Shown one piece after another: positions 33,012-45,010 of a stretch of 64,000 nt of DNA (position 1 is its first letter; each line of letters begins with the position of its first letter). Below the pieces are notes generated by a model that worked only from the letters and a program-made list of their open reading frames with translations, was not told where the DNA came from and ran no database searches. This DNA is from Persicaria tinctoria (lineage: Eukaryota > Streptophyta > Magnoliopsida > Caryophyllales > Polygonaceae). The stretch covers positions 82,527,160-82,591,159 of the forward strand of contig JBANSL010000005.1 of the NCBI GenBank assembly GCA_037127255.1, given 5' to 3'. The position numbers were made by a program, and so were the translations under genes.

Positions 33012-35850
33012 AGGTGACATGGACAATTTTCGAAGTCCACTTTCTCACCTGTGTACATGTTGTTGATGGAAAAACACTTTTGATGAATTTCTGTTTGATT
33101 GCAATAATAAGGTTTTTATGGAAGTTTTTTTCTTGATGATGTGTGCTTGCTTGCAGTTGCATCATAACACTAAACTTGTAAACTTGATGCAGTTATTTCA
33201 GGTCCAAAAGGAAGAATCACAGCAAATCAGACTGCAACTGCAATCAATCTAAAGTAAGTCTCTCTCAAGGCTTCAAGTTATACTAGAGTGTCCCATGTAT
33301 GAAAAATCCGTTTGTGAACACATTCACCACTGGTTTTGAGCTGCTTCATCCGTTTGTGAACTCTAGACTTAAAAGACTTAAAAAAAAAAATCAAAAATAT
33401 AATACTCCTGTGCTCAATTAACATTCTACTTTTTCCTTTTTAATTTCATGTGTAAAAAAAATATATTAATATATCAGCAGCTCTCGTTTGTGTTTCAATT
33501 TTTATTCTCCTCTGCTCAATTAGTCTGATAGCAAAGATGATTCATTTTACTTTTAAATAAAGCTTTTACTTTATTAATTAAAGTGAAAGCCTTTATACTT
33601 TTATTAAAATTATATACTTTTAATAAATTAAATGCCTTTACTTTATTAAAACTATGCTCTGTGATGTATTAGCAAATGGGAAGCTAAAATGCCTTGGTGA
33701 CTGGTTGCATTGTCTACTTGTCTAGATCTTTTAATTTCCTCTTCGAAGTATCCTTGCATTTTTATTTTATTTTTTGCTTTTACTATTGAAACATTTTAAT
33801 TGAGAACTTTTTAAAATCATTAAACTCATGTCCTTAGGTTGTGGAAGAAAATCACACAAGAAATCTTGTGTAATGCACACAACTCATCATCTTCGGATGA
33901 TGATATAGAAAAGAAAATCAAGACACAAAATGAACCCTACTCGAGCCCAACAAGCACATGCACCTGAGGGTGTAGAATCATCCTTTGAAAAGAAAGGATG
34001 GAGGATGATAGCTCCTAAAAGGATACCTTGGTGTTATTTTGTGCACGAGTTAAGTGTTATATGGAAAATAGTAATTTACAAATGTTATATGCAACAAATC
34101 AATATACTGAATTGCATTATATATTTCCATATTTGATAATAAATCGTATCATCAATAGCAGTTTTTATATTGATTTCCCTTTTTCTTTTTTCTTTTTCTG
34201 AGGAAGTGTTTGGATGTGACAACTACTGGAAAGGTAGAGGGAAATGCGACAATAATATTTGTGCGCAGTATTGTATAATTCAGTTTCACTTTAGTGGTGG
34301 CTTTTGTGAAAATAGTCATTGTTGTCAATGTGTCCTATAGATCGATCTAATGTAACTATATGCTACTTATTATCAAAATAGTCATTGTTGTGAATAAAAG
34401 AGAAATATTTAATCAAATTCTGTGTGTAAAATATATATAATTATTTTTTTTTCTCTAAGTTGATCTATACAAGAGCGGAGTTATTTTAGCAACTCCATGG
34501 GATCCAAAGTGATACACAAGAGGGTGGAGAAATGGTTAGAGTATTAAGAGAAATAGATTTAGAAAAAAACTGTGAAAATAAATGATTTGTTTCATTGATT
34601 AGATCATTATTTATATTTTTCCTTACCAAAAAAAGTCATTATTTATATTTTTATAATTTAGCGATATAAATTTAATATGTTTATTTAGTTTCCACCATTT
34701 TTTTTATATGGTATAGATTCGTGATGACATAATGGAGGGAGTGATAACACAATAGGTTCTTAGTGTTGTCTGGTATGAATTTGTACGTTGAGCATTGGGT
34801 TCGTAAGAGAGCTAGTAGAAGAATTTTTTTTTTGATCAGAAGTAGAAGAAATTTTTTGATATGAGGTTTGAGAGAATTATTTTCGCGTTTTTTGAAAAAA
34901 TAGCTTTAGAAAACTCTGTATAATTTTTCATGACAATTGACAAACAAGAATTTATTCTTTTAATCTATCCACAAAGGTCAAAATTTCATCTAGATTTTAA
35001 TCTTAAGTCAGATTAATCTCTGACGCACCAAACAAACCCTAAGTCGTGGATTAACTTTGATATAAGGTTTGAGAGAATTATTTTCACATGTGAGCATATG
35101 ACCATTAAAAATAATTAATACAGTATAAAGTATAAACTGATCATATTGCGGTGCGCGAGCAAATATTCCAAGTACAACAGTTCGATCGGACACATTGTCT
35201 TGTTGATGTAAAAGATGTGGCATGCATGTGCAATTGCTACATCAAATGTACATACTATATAGGTGTTTTTTGGGGGTTTAGGTTTGATGATGATATGAGC
35301 ACTTAGCTTGCTCTTCATGACCACATGGGTTGCCAATTCTCACTCTTTTTTCTCCATGTGATCGAGTGGGTTTTTTGGATCTTCGATCTCTAAAGTTCAT
35401 TTATATTTTGGCCGACGTACGAGATTTTTAACATAGTAATGATGTATAAAATATAGTACTCGACTGAATCTTACCTTCGACTAATATGATACAAGAAGGA
35501 GCAACATATAAATTATTTTAACATGGTTTCATAAAGTAAAATAAGTCAACCACAATGCACGCAAATAATAATCAACTGAGTCATAACATCTGCATGCATA
35601 TGTCCTCAACACAAGTTTCTACAAACTATACGTTGTGAAAAACCTCTTTATATACTACATTAGTAGGATACATAACCCACGTTCTTTATATACTACATTA
35701 GTAGAGTACATTGGAGATAAGATAAAACTCGACAAAACACCACGTCTTAAAGAGATGAAAGTTTGCTAAATTCCAACAAAAAAAAAGTTAACAGGATACA
35801 TAACCCACATGAAAACATTTAGTTTATGCAAAAAGGATGTCAAATGTTAC
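33012..35850. other. AT-rich spacer, no gene supported
   Basis: A few exon-like pieces stand out (33198-33253 after a TTTCAG acceptor form; 33885-33990) but none extends into a recognisable protein. The rest is AT-rich without repeats that could be classed. Confidence 0.45.
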
Positions 35851-35908
35851 TAATCACACTGTTATGTCGCCTCCGGTAACAACCTTCTTGGTTGATGACG
35901 ATTGACCT

Positions 35909-38466
35909 TCACCACTCGTACGTAGTGCAAGTGTACTCATCTTCAGATGCATAGGATCGCTTTGATGGAGTGAGGACAATACTTGAAGAAGCATTGGAAG
36001 GAGCTTCGGGTTGAGGAGACAAATGATCTGAATCATAATCCTATAACACCAGACACGCATGAACGATATATGCATGCACTTAGTATTCTTTAAACCATAG
36101 AATAAAAGAAAAGGAACAACCACATGTAATAGGTAAAAAAACCACCTTCGCAAAAATCAGGTGATTTTCAAACTTCTCAATCAAGGACTCATCCTCACTG
36201 ACTCTCTTGACAGAATACGCATCACGTGGATGCTCAATATTGTATTGTCCAACATCAACAACGAACACATACTTACGAGAGAGAAGCTTGTTGAATTCGG
36301 GGGGAAATGTAAGCTTGGAATCTCCCTATAAAAAAAAACAATAACAAAACAACACAATTGATATGATGCCAAGTAGACTAAAAACACAATAATTACATAC
36401 AAATATGTGTTAGAGGGAGTGACCTTAACCATCTGAGCACGTAAAGTAGAAGCATCCTTTTTAAGTAGTTAGATGGTTTCTTGATTGAACAATGTCATCT
36501 TGGCAGTCCCCGTAGCACCCTCCACAATAATCTGAAACAAATATCTAAATGATAAATGAATTAACATTAGTCATGACAGCAAGGAACTAAAAATAGTAAA
36601 AGAGCGTGGGTAATTGAGATGCTTTGCCAAATATTTAGGTCGTTGTTCCTATTAAAACAAACATACAAAACCTATGCAAACATATGTAAACTGACATTAA
36701 ATACATCATCATACATACCTTTGTTCAGGGAACTCGACATGTATAGAACAACTATTACACCAAAACATAGAGTCCTTATATATAGCCTTCTTGTTGCAAA
36801 CTTTGCATCCATTATACGCCCAATCCACATCTTTGCATATTTGGGCGATGCTTCCAACAATAACTACAGTACACGGTTGTTAACCAAAAAAATGTAAGCA
36901 AAAATAATCACTTAGGGAACTTCAATTTCATATAGTAACTAATAGTATTTGAAAATGACGATGAAGTAAACCTCGGCGATTTTATGTAATGATTGGATGC
37001 ACTGCTTAGAATCAATTGGAAAGGGATCTTGCACAGGTGTTTGAGACAATTCTGCAATGGTTGATCTCACGAGAACATTTGAATTTCCATCACACCACCT
37101 ACATTGCACAACATGTGAAAATAGGTAAAGAAAGTTCATATTCGACAAGAGTCATATATCAACTTGACATATAAAATGATAACCTTTCTTTGAAGGTTGC
37201 GATCTCCGGTATTGTTGCATCAAAATAGAGCTTTGTTCCGTTGAAAGCATTATTCAAAATAAATCCACCTGAAGTTATTAGTTCAAAGAAGACAGAATGA
37301 TCATTTATAGTGATGAACGATAAAGGCAAGTGAATGACCAATAAAGTAAAGAGGGATCGGTGATACAAACCTCCAAACTTCTTCACCTTTGCAAATTTGA
37401 TGATTACAAACACCTTTTCTTCTCCAACGCTCGTCAAGTGATTATTCAATTCATGCGCATACTTATTCCACAGAGTGCAATTCAGAGTTTCATTCCTGAA
37501 AATAAAGTAAAATGAAAATGATAAATTATAAGCATTAACCATGTAGTTCTTAATACTTGTACAGAGTGCAGTTCAGAGTTGGTAATGTAAGCGATACATA
37601 ACAAATTTAAATGGAAACTAACACTTCATTTTTCAGGGCGAAATCAAGTTTCGCAGGTGAAGACGAATCGTTCACGTCAGCTTGAAGGGGAGAGAGAACT
37701 TGGTAATGTAACCAATCACATCTACATTAGAGAAAACACAAGCTGAAACTCATATCATCAAACCAGAAACAACAACATAATCAATAAAATATTTGATGTA
37801 GTGAATATACACAATTACCAATAGCAGAATCATGGTCAAAGACGTTGCAGTTGATGTCTCTAAAATCAACAAAGGTAAAACTATGCAGAGGAATGTTCAG
37901 CCCTTCAATCCGAGAAACAACAGTCTTGAAAGTGAAGATCAATTTGTACTTATGAGGAGCAAATGTGACGGAATCCTTGTTCTCAGAGAGAAGAAAATTA
38001 TCGAACGAATATAATCCGCCCTCCTTGATAAAAGGTGAAAATTTGGCAACATTATTTTTTGTTATCATCCCTTGAATGGTACCCCCCTGTGCAGAAGATC
38101 ATATATTATATAAATGTATAATAAATATATATAGGATGAAAACAAAAACCAAATCAACTTATAACCAGTTCATCCATGATAATAAGTTGAATTCCGTCGA
38201 CGTCCTTAGAGTCTCGATAAGACGTTGTCCAAAGAACGGTAATCCTTCCCCTAATTGTCCAAATTTTAATTGTGGATCCATCTAAGGTGTTGATGGTATC
38301 TACAGGTGGTGCCATTTGAAACCTGTAGCACGTAACCAAATAACGAAGTCAAATTAACAACACAAACATCGAAATGTTTTCACTCGAAACACATCATGTT
38401 TGCTGAAAAAACTAAGTAAACGCACCTGCGCACTCTAGGATGGATGTTCGGAAATCGATTGAGCAT
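35909..38466 (-). pseudogene. RPA1-like (replication protein A 70 kDa subunit) gene, decayed
   Basis: A multi-exon minus-strand gene resembling plant RPA1/replication factor A. Start ATG 38464-38466. Exons by GT-AG signals and phase: 38426-38466, 38166-38322, 37819-38086, 37625-37721, 37371-37495, 37184-37268, 36972-37098, about 36719-36863, 36424-36531, 36146-36325, and to about 35909-36040. Exons 1-3 join in phase and give the first OB fold (KIWTIRGRI, SFTFVDF). The C-terminal region has the RPA zinc ribbon GCKVC...FWCNSC in the 36719-36863 exon. Lesions: a probable frameshift near 37685, a TAA at 36469-36471, and an unclear last exon. RPA1 binds single-stranded DNA; such paralogues are abundant in plants and some ride in Helitrons, but no Helitron ends were found here. 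Confidence 0.78.
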
Positions 38467-38714
38467 CAACTGAAAAATATAACTTCAATAAGTCACACAA
38501 CTAAACAATGATTCCAAAAAAAAAAAGAGGTACAAGGATACCATCAACAGATGTAGAAATGAGTAGGAAAAATAGAATACCTTGTTTGTGGTTTTTATTC
38601 CTCGGAGTGGAAGCCTCGTTATGAGCTTAGTATGCGAGTGAGGGGGTGGGATAACTAAGTAACTAAGGTAATTCAGCTTTAAGAGAAGGGCAAAAATGTA
38701 TTTTTTATCCAAAT

Positions 38715-39060
38715 ATTTCAACATAATTTTAAACTGACAGAAGCTACCATGTTGCATAACTAATTTGAAGGTGGGGTGATTAAAATAGGTAGTGGGGTTA
38801 GTGGGATAAAATTTGGAATATTTCAACATAATTTTGAACTGACGGAAGTTAGCATGTTGCATAACTAATTTGAAGGTGGGGTGATTAAAATAGGTAGTGG
38901 GGTTAATGAGATAAAATTTGGAATATTTCAACATAATTTTGAACTGACGAAAGTTAGCATGTTGCATAACTAATTTGAAGGTGGGGTGATTAAAATAGGC
39001 AGTGGGGTTAGTGGGATAAAATTTGGAATGTTAATTTAAAATAGTTATTTTTAAGGTGGG
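38715..39060. repeat. 105-bp tandem repeat, three copies plus remnants
   Basis: The motif ATTTCAACATAATTTT starts at 38715, 38820 and 38925, a period of exactly 105 bp (35 codons). A degenerate part-copy follows to about 39060. Because the period is a multiple of three, one minus-strand frame stays open through it (38485-38967), but this is probably not a protein. Confidence 0.88.
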
Positions 39061-39552
39061 GGAATTAAAATAGGTAGTGGGGTAGTGTTAATTTAAATTT
39101 GGAATGCTAAATTTGAAAAATGAAGGTAACTTCCAGATTTTATGTGTGTATAAGAAAAAATGGGGGAGTGGGATAACTTCCATACTAATAAAAATTTAAT
39201 AGTTATTATATTGCTAATATCAAAAAGAAAGAAACGTGACTAGATAGTTATTATATTTGAAAAAAATACTTTTGAACATAAAGTAACGTGGCTCATATTT
39301 TTAAAATGTGTTCCAACTTAAAATTATTTAGAAACGTGGGTAGATGTTTTTATATTTATTTCACACCTGTTGAATTTTCCACCACCCGTGATGTGTGCTG
39401 TTAAAAATATTGGAATCAAGTAACACAAACCGATACAAAACTAAAAGGTAACACAAAATCAAGTAATATATATTATTGATCACCGACAACAAATATTCAC
39501 GTGTATTTACAAGCTAAACCTAGTTTGTACAACATTTCAATTGTTCAACAAC

Positions 39553-39836
39553 TCAAGAAGCATCGTTGGTAGCCATCGGCAACTTAAACCGACACATTGG
39601 GCAAGAGTTAGGAATAAAGGAATAAACCTTTCTCTTTACAGGGCCTTGTTCTTTCAACGATGGCTGCTTGAAGAATTCCAACCGAGTAGTGGCGTGGTCG
39701 ACATACTGTGACGCTTGCATCTCCCTCGCTCTTCGCCGCTTGCAATTTGCAATGAGCTCCGTTACCTTGATCGACGACAGACGACGGCGGCAAAGTTTCT
39801 CTTGATATCCCAGCCCCGAATCCGGCCTTGTTCTGC
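39553..39836 (-). other. unrecognised minus-strand open stretch
   Basis: A frame open for about 94 codons ends in TGA 39553-39555. It is basic in the middle (CRRRLSS, CKRRRAREM) and has CPMCRF near its end, and looks more protein-like than its competing frame (39608-39793). No Met is found near its start, so it would be a terminal exon or a fragment. No family recognised. Confidence 0.3.
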
Positions 39837-40259
39837 TTCCTTGTTTTGGTAGTTTCAGATCGTGGGAGAGAGAGCTTCTCTAGAGAGAAGGAGAGAGAAA
39901 GAAAACAGGTCCTTCAGTTTTCAAAAAGAAAGAGGGAGAAAAGAGCAAAAACGGAAATGATGAAAAAAATTGGAGAAGGCTCCACGTGGATAGCCTCTCT
40001 GCTCTCCAAAACACTCAACTTTAAGATATAGGAAAATTTCCCTTTTACATCAGTTTGGCATATAATGTTGTGAGTTGTTATTTCTTAGTTCTTACCCTAC
40101 TCATCAAACAAAGTTAGTGTGTGGTTGAGTCATATCAGGAGTGTTAAGCGTTGTGTCTATTTTGTCCACATTCTCCATCGATCTCTCAGTTAAGAGCCAT
40201 TTGTTTATGATATCATTCTCAAATTTAATTTATTAATTTTTTTTAATTTGCTTGTTTTA

Positions 40260-41600
40260 GGCTAGAAATCACTTTCCAGCCGCACCCTGAAGCGAAGTCG
40301 GGTAATAAGATAATCAACAACAATCAGCCAGCAAATCAAATGACCAATCGATAATATCCAATCCGGAAACCAAACAACCAAGCAACCACAAACACAGATA
40401 AAAGCACAAAAATTGACACAAGATTTACGTGGGAAAAAACCCTCTCTAACCAAATGATCAAAAAACCCACATCCACCAGAGCAACCAACTCACTAATCAA
40501 TAGTTCGTGTTTAAGAGAATAAAGGTGTTCAACTGATTTCAACGGATGCAATGAATGACAACGATTGTTATGTTACCAGGCCAATAAATAATAGCATGTG
40601 ATGTGGCGTTTGTTGTTGAGTTGAAGGCTCTAATAATTTTGTTTCTTCGATCTAAAGCTATTCTCACGTGTCTAATTTGACATGGGAAACAATGAGTAAA
40701 TGAATGTTATATACCCCTACTGTAGATCTCTCCTTTTTCAAACTCCCTCCTCCCCTGCCATTCTCAGATCTGAAAACAAAAAAAAAACAAAGGGGAGCTC
40801 CCATGGTTGCACCCTTCTTCCTCCTTCTAGCTCCAAGTCCTCATCCATGGCTTCCCCTTCTCCTCATTCTGCGCCACCCTCTCGCTCTTCCTCCCGCCTC
40901 ACCGCCTCCTCTCTCGCTTCCCTCCTGTTCACAGATCTAGCTCCCATGGCTTGTCCGCTTCCCCTGCTCGTCTCCCCTCCAATTCCGACCTTGCTAGCTC
41001 CCTCTCGAGCTCCGACTCCTCTCCCATCGCACCAACGCAGCTGCCTCTCCAGTCTCCAGATCCCGCCCGGAGCCACCGCGATTACAGTAGTCTCCAGTCT
41101 TCTTCTCTCTGAGTCTGCTCAGAGTCTCAGACTATTCACCTTCCCTTTCCGCTTTCCATTACACGCCATTAATTCCGCTCTCCAATTCCCAAGTTGTTGA
41201 AACTCAAATATGAAAGATGAAATTGCTTCGCTTCCATTACACGCTATTATGTCTTCGATTTCATCTCCTCTCCACCGACTCTACCGTTTGTTCGCCGTTC
41301 CCAATCTCGTATAGCTTCAGTTCCTCTTTTGTTCGGCTTCAGATTTTGTCCAAATCCGCCGGCCTTCTGTTCCTCTATTCGGCCTTCCACTTTGGTAATC
41401 TCTTATCCATCTTTCAATTTCTGATGTAATCCCTAATTTTAATTTATTCATGTTATTGTCGAATTTCATTTATTAATCTCTGATTTCTGATGTTGTAATT
41501 GATTTTTAGAGTTGCTGTTCAACTAGTCCGTGGTGTAATGGTGTCTTGGTTGGGGCAATTGGGCAAGTAATTCAATTGAAGAAATACAGCAGGTTGTGTA
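40260..41600 (+). other. mixed repeat fragments and CT-rich leader-like DNA
   Basis: 40270-40450 contains GATTTACGTGGGAAAAAACC, like the LTR-type end at about 53070. 40505-40700 holds fragments shared with 29489 onward and with the 1.2-kb tandem unit (TTGTTGAGTTGAAGGCTCTAAT). 40720-41200 is strongly CT-rich with CAGATCT and CCATGG words; a 166-codon frame there has only Ser/Pro-rich content and no motif. No gene is claimed. Confidence 0.4.
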
Positions 41601-41934
41601 ATTCCTCCCTACTAGTATAATTTAATAGAATTTTGGTGTGAAAGTGTGATAATTTATAATTGTGAATGTTGCCTACTTGCCTTTCTGGTTGTATGTATGC
41701 TGTGTTGAATTGTGGTATGTTTGGATTTCTTACATTTAATTATGTCTTCTAAAAGAAAATTTGAGTCCAAAGTCTAAAACGTGAAAGAGAATGGAGAATT
41801 GAAGACTTGATTAAAAATCTAGAAAGGAGCTTTTGGATTTTTATCTAATAAACAAAAAATGAGTTCTTGATAAATTTATACGAAAAGACCTACAAGTTCA
41901 TGTTGAAAAATGTCACCGACAACTCAATTAAAAA

Positions 41935-42170
41935 TCTAGGGTAAGATTAGAACTGACGTAAGAATGTCAGTGGCATTCTTCTTCTAATCTTACCCCAGTT
42001 GTATCTCGTACGTCCACTGAAAAATGTCACCGACAACTCAATTGAAGACCGTTGTCATTATTTAGTGAATACTCTAATTTCTTCTTCTAATCTTACCCCA
42101 ATTGTATTTCGTACGTCCACTGAAAAATGTCACCGACAACTCAATTGAAGATATTCTTCTTGATGACAAT
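41935..42170 (+). repeat. 102-bp direct repeat before the inverted duplication
   Basis: A block of about 73 bp (CTTCTTCTAATCTTACCCC...CACCGACAACTCAATTGAAG) occurs at about 41976 and 42078. A third partial copy lies at about 41910-41935. GGTAAGATTAGAA at about 41940 pairs with TTCTAATCTTACC downstream. Confidence 0.8.
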
Positions 42171-42175
42171 TTGGT

Positions 42176-43379
42176 TAAGTTGTTCTTCCATAGCTGGAAC
42201 TGAAGACCCACTAGTATCCGCTGAGTGTAACCCCCAATTTGGCAATGAAGTTTCGACACTTTTGCATTGTCAACAAGCCCAAATTGATAAGCTGAAGCAG
42301 CTGGTGAAGAATTTGACTGAATTAGTTGCTAAATTAGGGTCATGTGAGTATGGAATTCAGCGAATTGGGGAAGCGAGTGAAACCGTAGGTTTTGAAGGTG
42401 GGGATCTTAAGGTTAATGGATCCAGTGAGAGGCGAGAAGTTGAAGCAAGTGACGGGAGATTTAAGAAGACTATGGCTTATGTGACAAAGCACATTACTTT
42501 TTGGTCTGAGCGGTTTTGGTTTGTTTTAGCTATGAATTTGGATTCTAAGGTTGTGAGCTTGAGGGTGTTGCCATTCTGGGATCACGAGGGTCACAACAAG
42601 TATGTCGCAATTGGTGATGATCGGCTAATCGCGGCAGGGTTTATGTGTTCTTCCAAAAATAAGGAGGTTTTTGTTGAGTTTTCTCCTTTTTCGGATTCGC
42701 CTGTCACTGCTATGACCTCTCGTATGTCTGTGTATAAAGTGTTGTTGTAACAGATCATAGTAACGGTGCAGTCTAGGTTCATAGTATTTGGGAGAGTTCT
42801 TTGGGTGATGAGTGGATGAAGCTTCATATGGAAAAGGTGGTGGCATTGAACTCGATTGGAAAAGAGGAAATTGGGTCTCCTATATCCCTATTGGAAGTTC
42901 ATTACGTGGGGAGATCACGATTCGTTTTTCCGGTTGATGCGAAGGGGAGAATTAAAGCTTTCAGGGAGAATGGAGACTTGCGTTGCATTCTTGAAGCAAA
43001 GACTCTTGTTCTTGACGGAAACTGGAGCATGCTCCTTGGATTTCTATACAATGAAGATCAAGGAGGTTGAGCGCGAAGGTCTGAATCGTTCTCTTGTTAA
43101 ACAGTACGCATTTGACTCTACCTAAATGGTGATTTGGTTCATGCTTTATTCTTGGGCTATTCAACGAATTTCAAATGCATGGTTAGCTCATGGAAGAATA
43201 TTGGTCTAGATAAGTCAATTGCCATTCAAGTGATCAAGGGGTACTTACTGATTGCTAACCATGAAAAGCTTTGTGTATAATATTTCGTTTCGGTACTATT
43301 CTCGATCATCGACTTGTATTCTCAGCAGGCATTGATGAGATAAGGTCCTCAACATGCATTGATGAGATAAGGTCCTCAT
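42176..43379 (+). pseudogene. plus arm of inverted duplication, At1g75140-like fragment
   Basis: Encodes a diverged fragment of a plant protein that I recognise, with moderate confidence, as the family of Arabidopsis uncharacterised membrane protein At1g75140. Coding pieces are out of phase with each other: 42127-42750 (coiled-coil-like KLKQLVKNLTELVAKL, then FWSERFWFVLAMNLDSKVVSL and KYVAIGDDR), then 42801-43125 in two frames (FLKQRLLFLTETG-like), then loss of frame. Several indels and stops prevent one protein. The arm is matched base by base in reverse at 43466-44672. Confidence 0.65.
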
Positions 43380-43465
43380 GTGTTCTTCAGAAATGAGGAG
43401 GTTTTGGTTAAGTCTTCTACTTTCTCTGTCTGAAGATCTTTGTTCATTTCTGTATCAGCGCCAAA
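43380..43465. other. 86-bp spacer of the inverted duplication
   Basis: The spacer contains another short piece of the same gene (near 43380-43420, GTGTTCTTCAGAAATGAGG) out of its normal place, showing that the locus was rearranged and not simply copied once. Confidence 0.6.
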
Positions 43466-44672
43466 TGAGGACCTTTTCTCATCAATGTCTGCTCACAATA
43501 TATACAAGTCGAGGAGCACCTAATTGGGAATAGTGCTGAAACGAAATATTATAAACTTGAAGCTTTTCATGGTCAGCAATCAGTAAGTACCCCTTGATCA
43601 CTTGAAAGGCAATTGACTCGTCTAAACCAATATTCTTCCATGAGCTAACACTGCATTTGAAATTCGTTGAATCGCTCAACAATAAAGCATGAACAAAATC
43701 ACCATTTAAGTAGAGTCAAATGCGTACTGTTTAACAAGAGAACGATTCAGACCTTCGCACTCAACCTCCTTGATCTTCATGATCCATAAATCCAAGGATC
43801 CTGCTCCAGTTTCCGTCAAGAAGAAGAGCCTTTGCTTCAAAAATGCAACACAGGTCTCCATTCTCCCTGAAAGCTTTAATTCTCCCCTTCGCATCAACTG
43901 ACAAAACGAACCGTGATCTCCCCACGTAATGAACTTGCAATAGGGATATAGGAGACCCAATTTCCTCTTTTCCAAACCGAGTTCAATGACACCACCTTTT
44001 CCATCTGAAGCTTGATCCACTCATCACCCAAAAAACTCTCCCAAATCGTATGAACCCATACTGCACCGTTACTAAGCATTATGCCCTGTTACAACAACAC
44101 TTACATTCTTATACACAGCCATACGAGAGGTCATAGCAGTGACAGGCGAATCCGAAAAAGGAGAAGACTCAACCAAAACCTCATCATTTCTGAAGAACAC
44201 ATAAACCTTACCGCGATCATCACCAACCGCGACATACTTGTTGTGACCCTCGTGATCCCGGAATGGCAACTCCCTCAAGCTCACAACCTTAGAATCCAAA
44301 TGCATAGCTAAAACAAACCAAAACCGCTCAAACCAAAAAGTAATGTACTTTGTCACAAAAGCCACGGTCTTCTTAAATCTCCTCTAACTCGCTTCCATTT
44401 CTCGCCTCTCACTGGATCCATTAACCTTAAGATCCCCACTTTCAAAACCTAGGGTTTCACTCACTTCCCCAATCCGTTGAATTCCATACTGATGTGACCC
44501 TAATTTAGCAATTAATTCAGTCAAATTCTTCACCAGCTGCCCCGTCTTATCAATTTGGGCTTGTTGGGTACAATGCAAAAGTGTTGAAACTTCATAACTA
44601 GATTGGGGGTTACACTCAGGGGATACTTGTGGGTCTTTAGTTCCAGCGCTGTGGAAGAACAACTTATAGTAA
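43466..44672 (-). pseudogene. minus arm of inverted duplication, At1g75140-like fragment
   Basis: Reverse-oriented copy of 42176-43379, about 88-90% alike by eye. Coding pieces: 44384-44662 (NLTELIAKLGSHQYGIQRIGE), 44072-44365 (FWFERFWFVLAMHLDSKVVSL, KYVAVGDDRGKVYVF), 43706-44020 (FLKQRLFFLTETGAGSLDL) and 43482-43682. It keeps GDDRGKVYVF where the plus arm has an insertion, so this arm is closer to the ancestral gene. Both arms are pseudogenes. Confidence 0.65.
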
Positions 44673-45010
44673 AAAGAGTAAAAGCATAAAGATCTTGCCT
44701 TTGAGAGAGCTCGACATTTTTTTCCTCTCTTTGAACTCTTTTGTAGTTGGGTTTCGCCGTTGCCTTTGAGAGAAACAGTGATTTGGGTGCTCAGATCTTA
44801 AGATGGAGTGGATTTTACTGGATATTTAAAAAAATCAACTGGGTTGCTTTGAGTGGAAGAGATTCCCTCGGGTTTTTAGGTGGATTTACTGGGGCGAGAG
44901 TGGGACTGGGAGACGGGCGATGGGGGAGATGCGGGTTAGGCGCCGGGGATGTCAAATTCTTACTCTTTGGCTCAATTGAAAAGGGTAGAAAGAGGATTAA
45001 GAGAAAAAAT

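Noticed and set aside
38485..38967. 160-aa minus-strand protein with 35-residue repeats
   Set aside because: The frame is open because the DNA repeat has a 105-bp period; residues have no family resemblance.
35000..40000. Helitron boundaries around the RPA1-like pseudogene
   Set aside because: No convincing TC start or hairpin-CTRR end could be fixed by eye; left as a test, not a feature.
40700..41200. 166-aa Ser/Pro-rich protein
   Set aside because: CT-rich leader-like DNA gives open Ser/Pro/Leu frames by composition; no domain, and it lacks coding continuity downstream.
41521..41575. tRNA-like GTCCGTGGTGTAATGGT
   Set aside because: It resembles an A box only; no B box and no cloverleaf follow.
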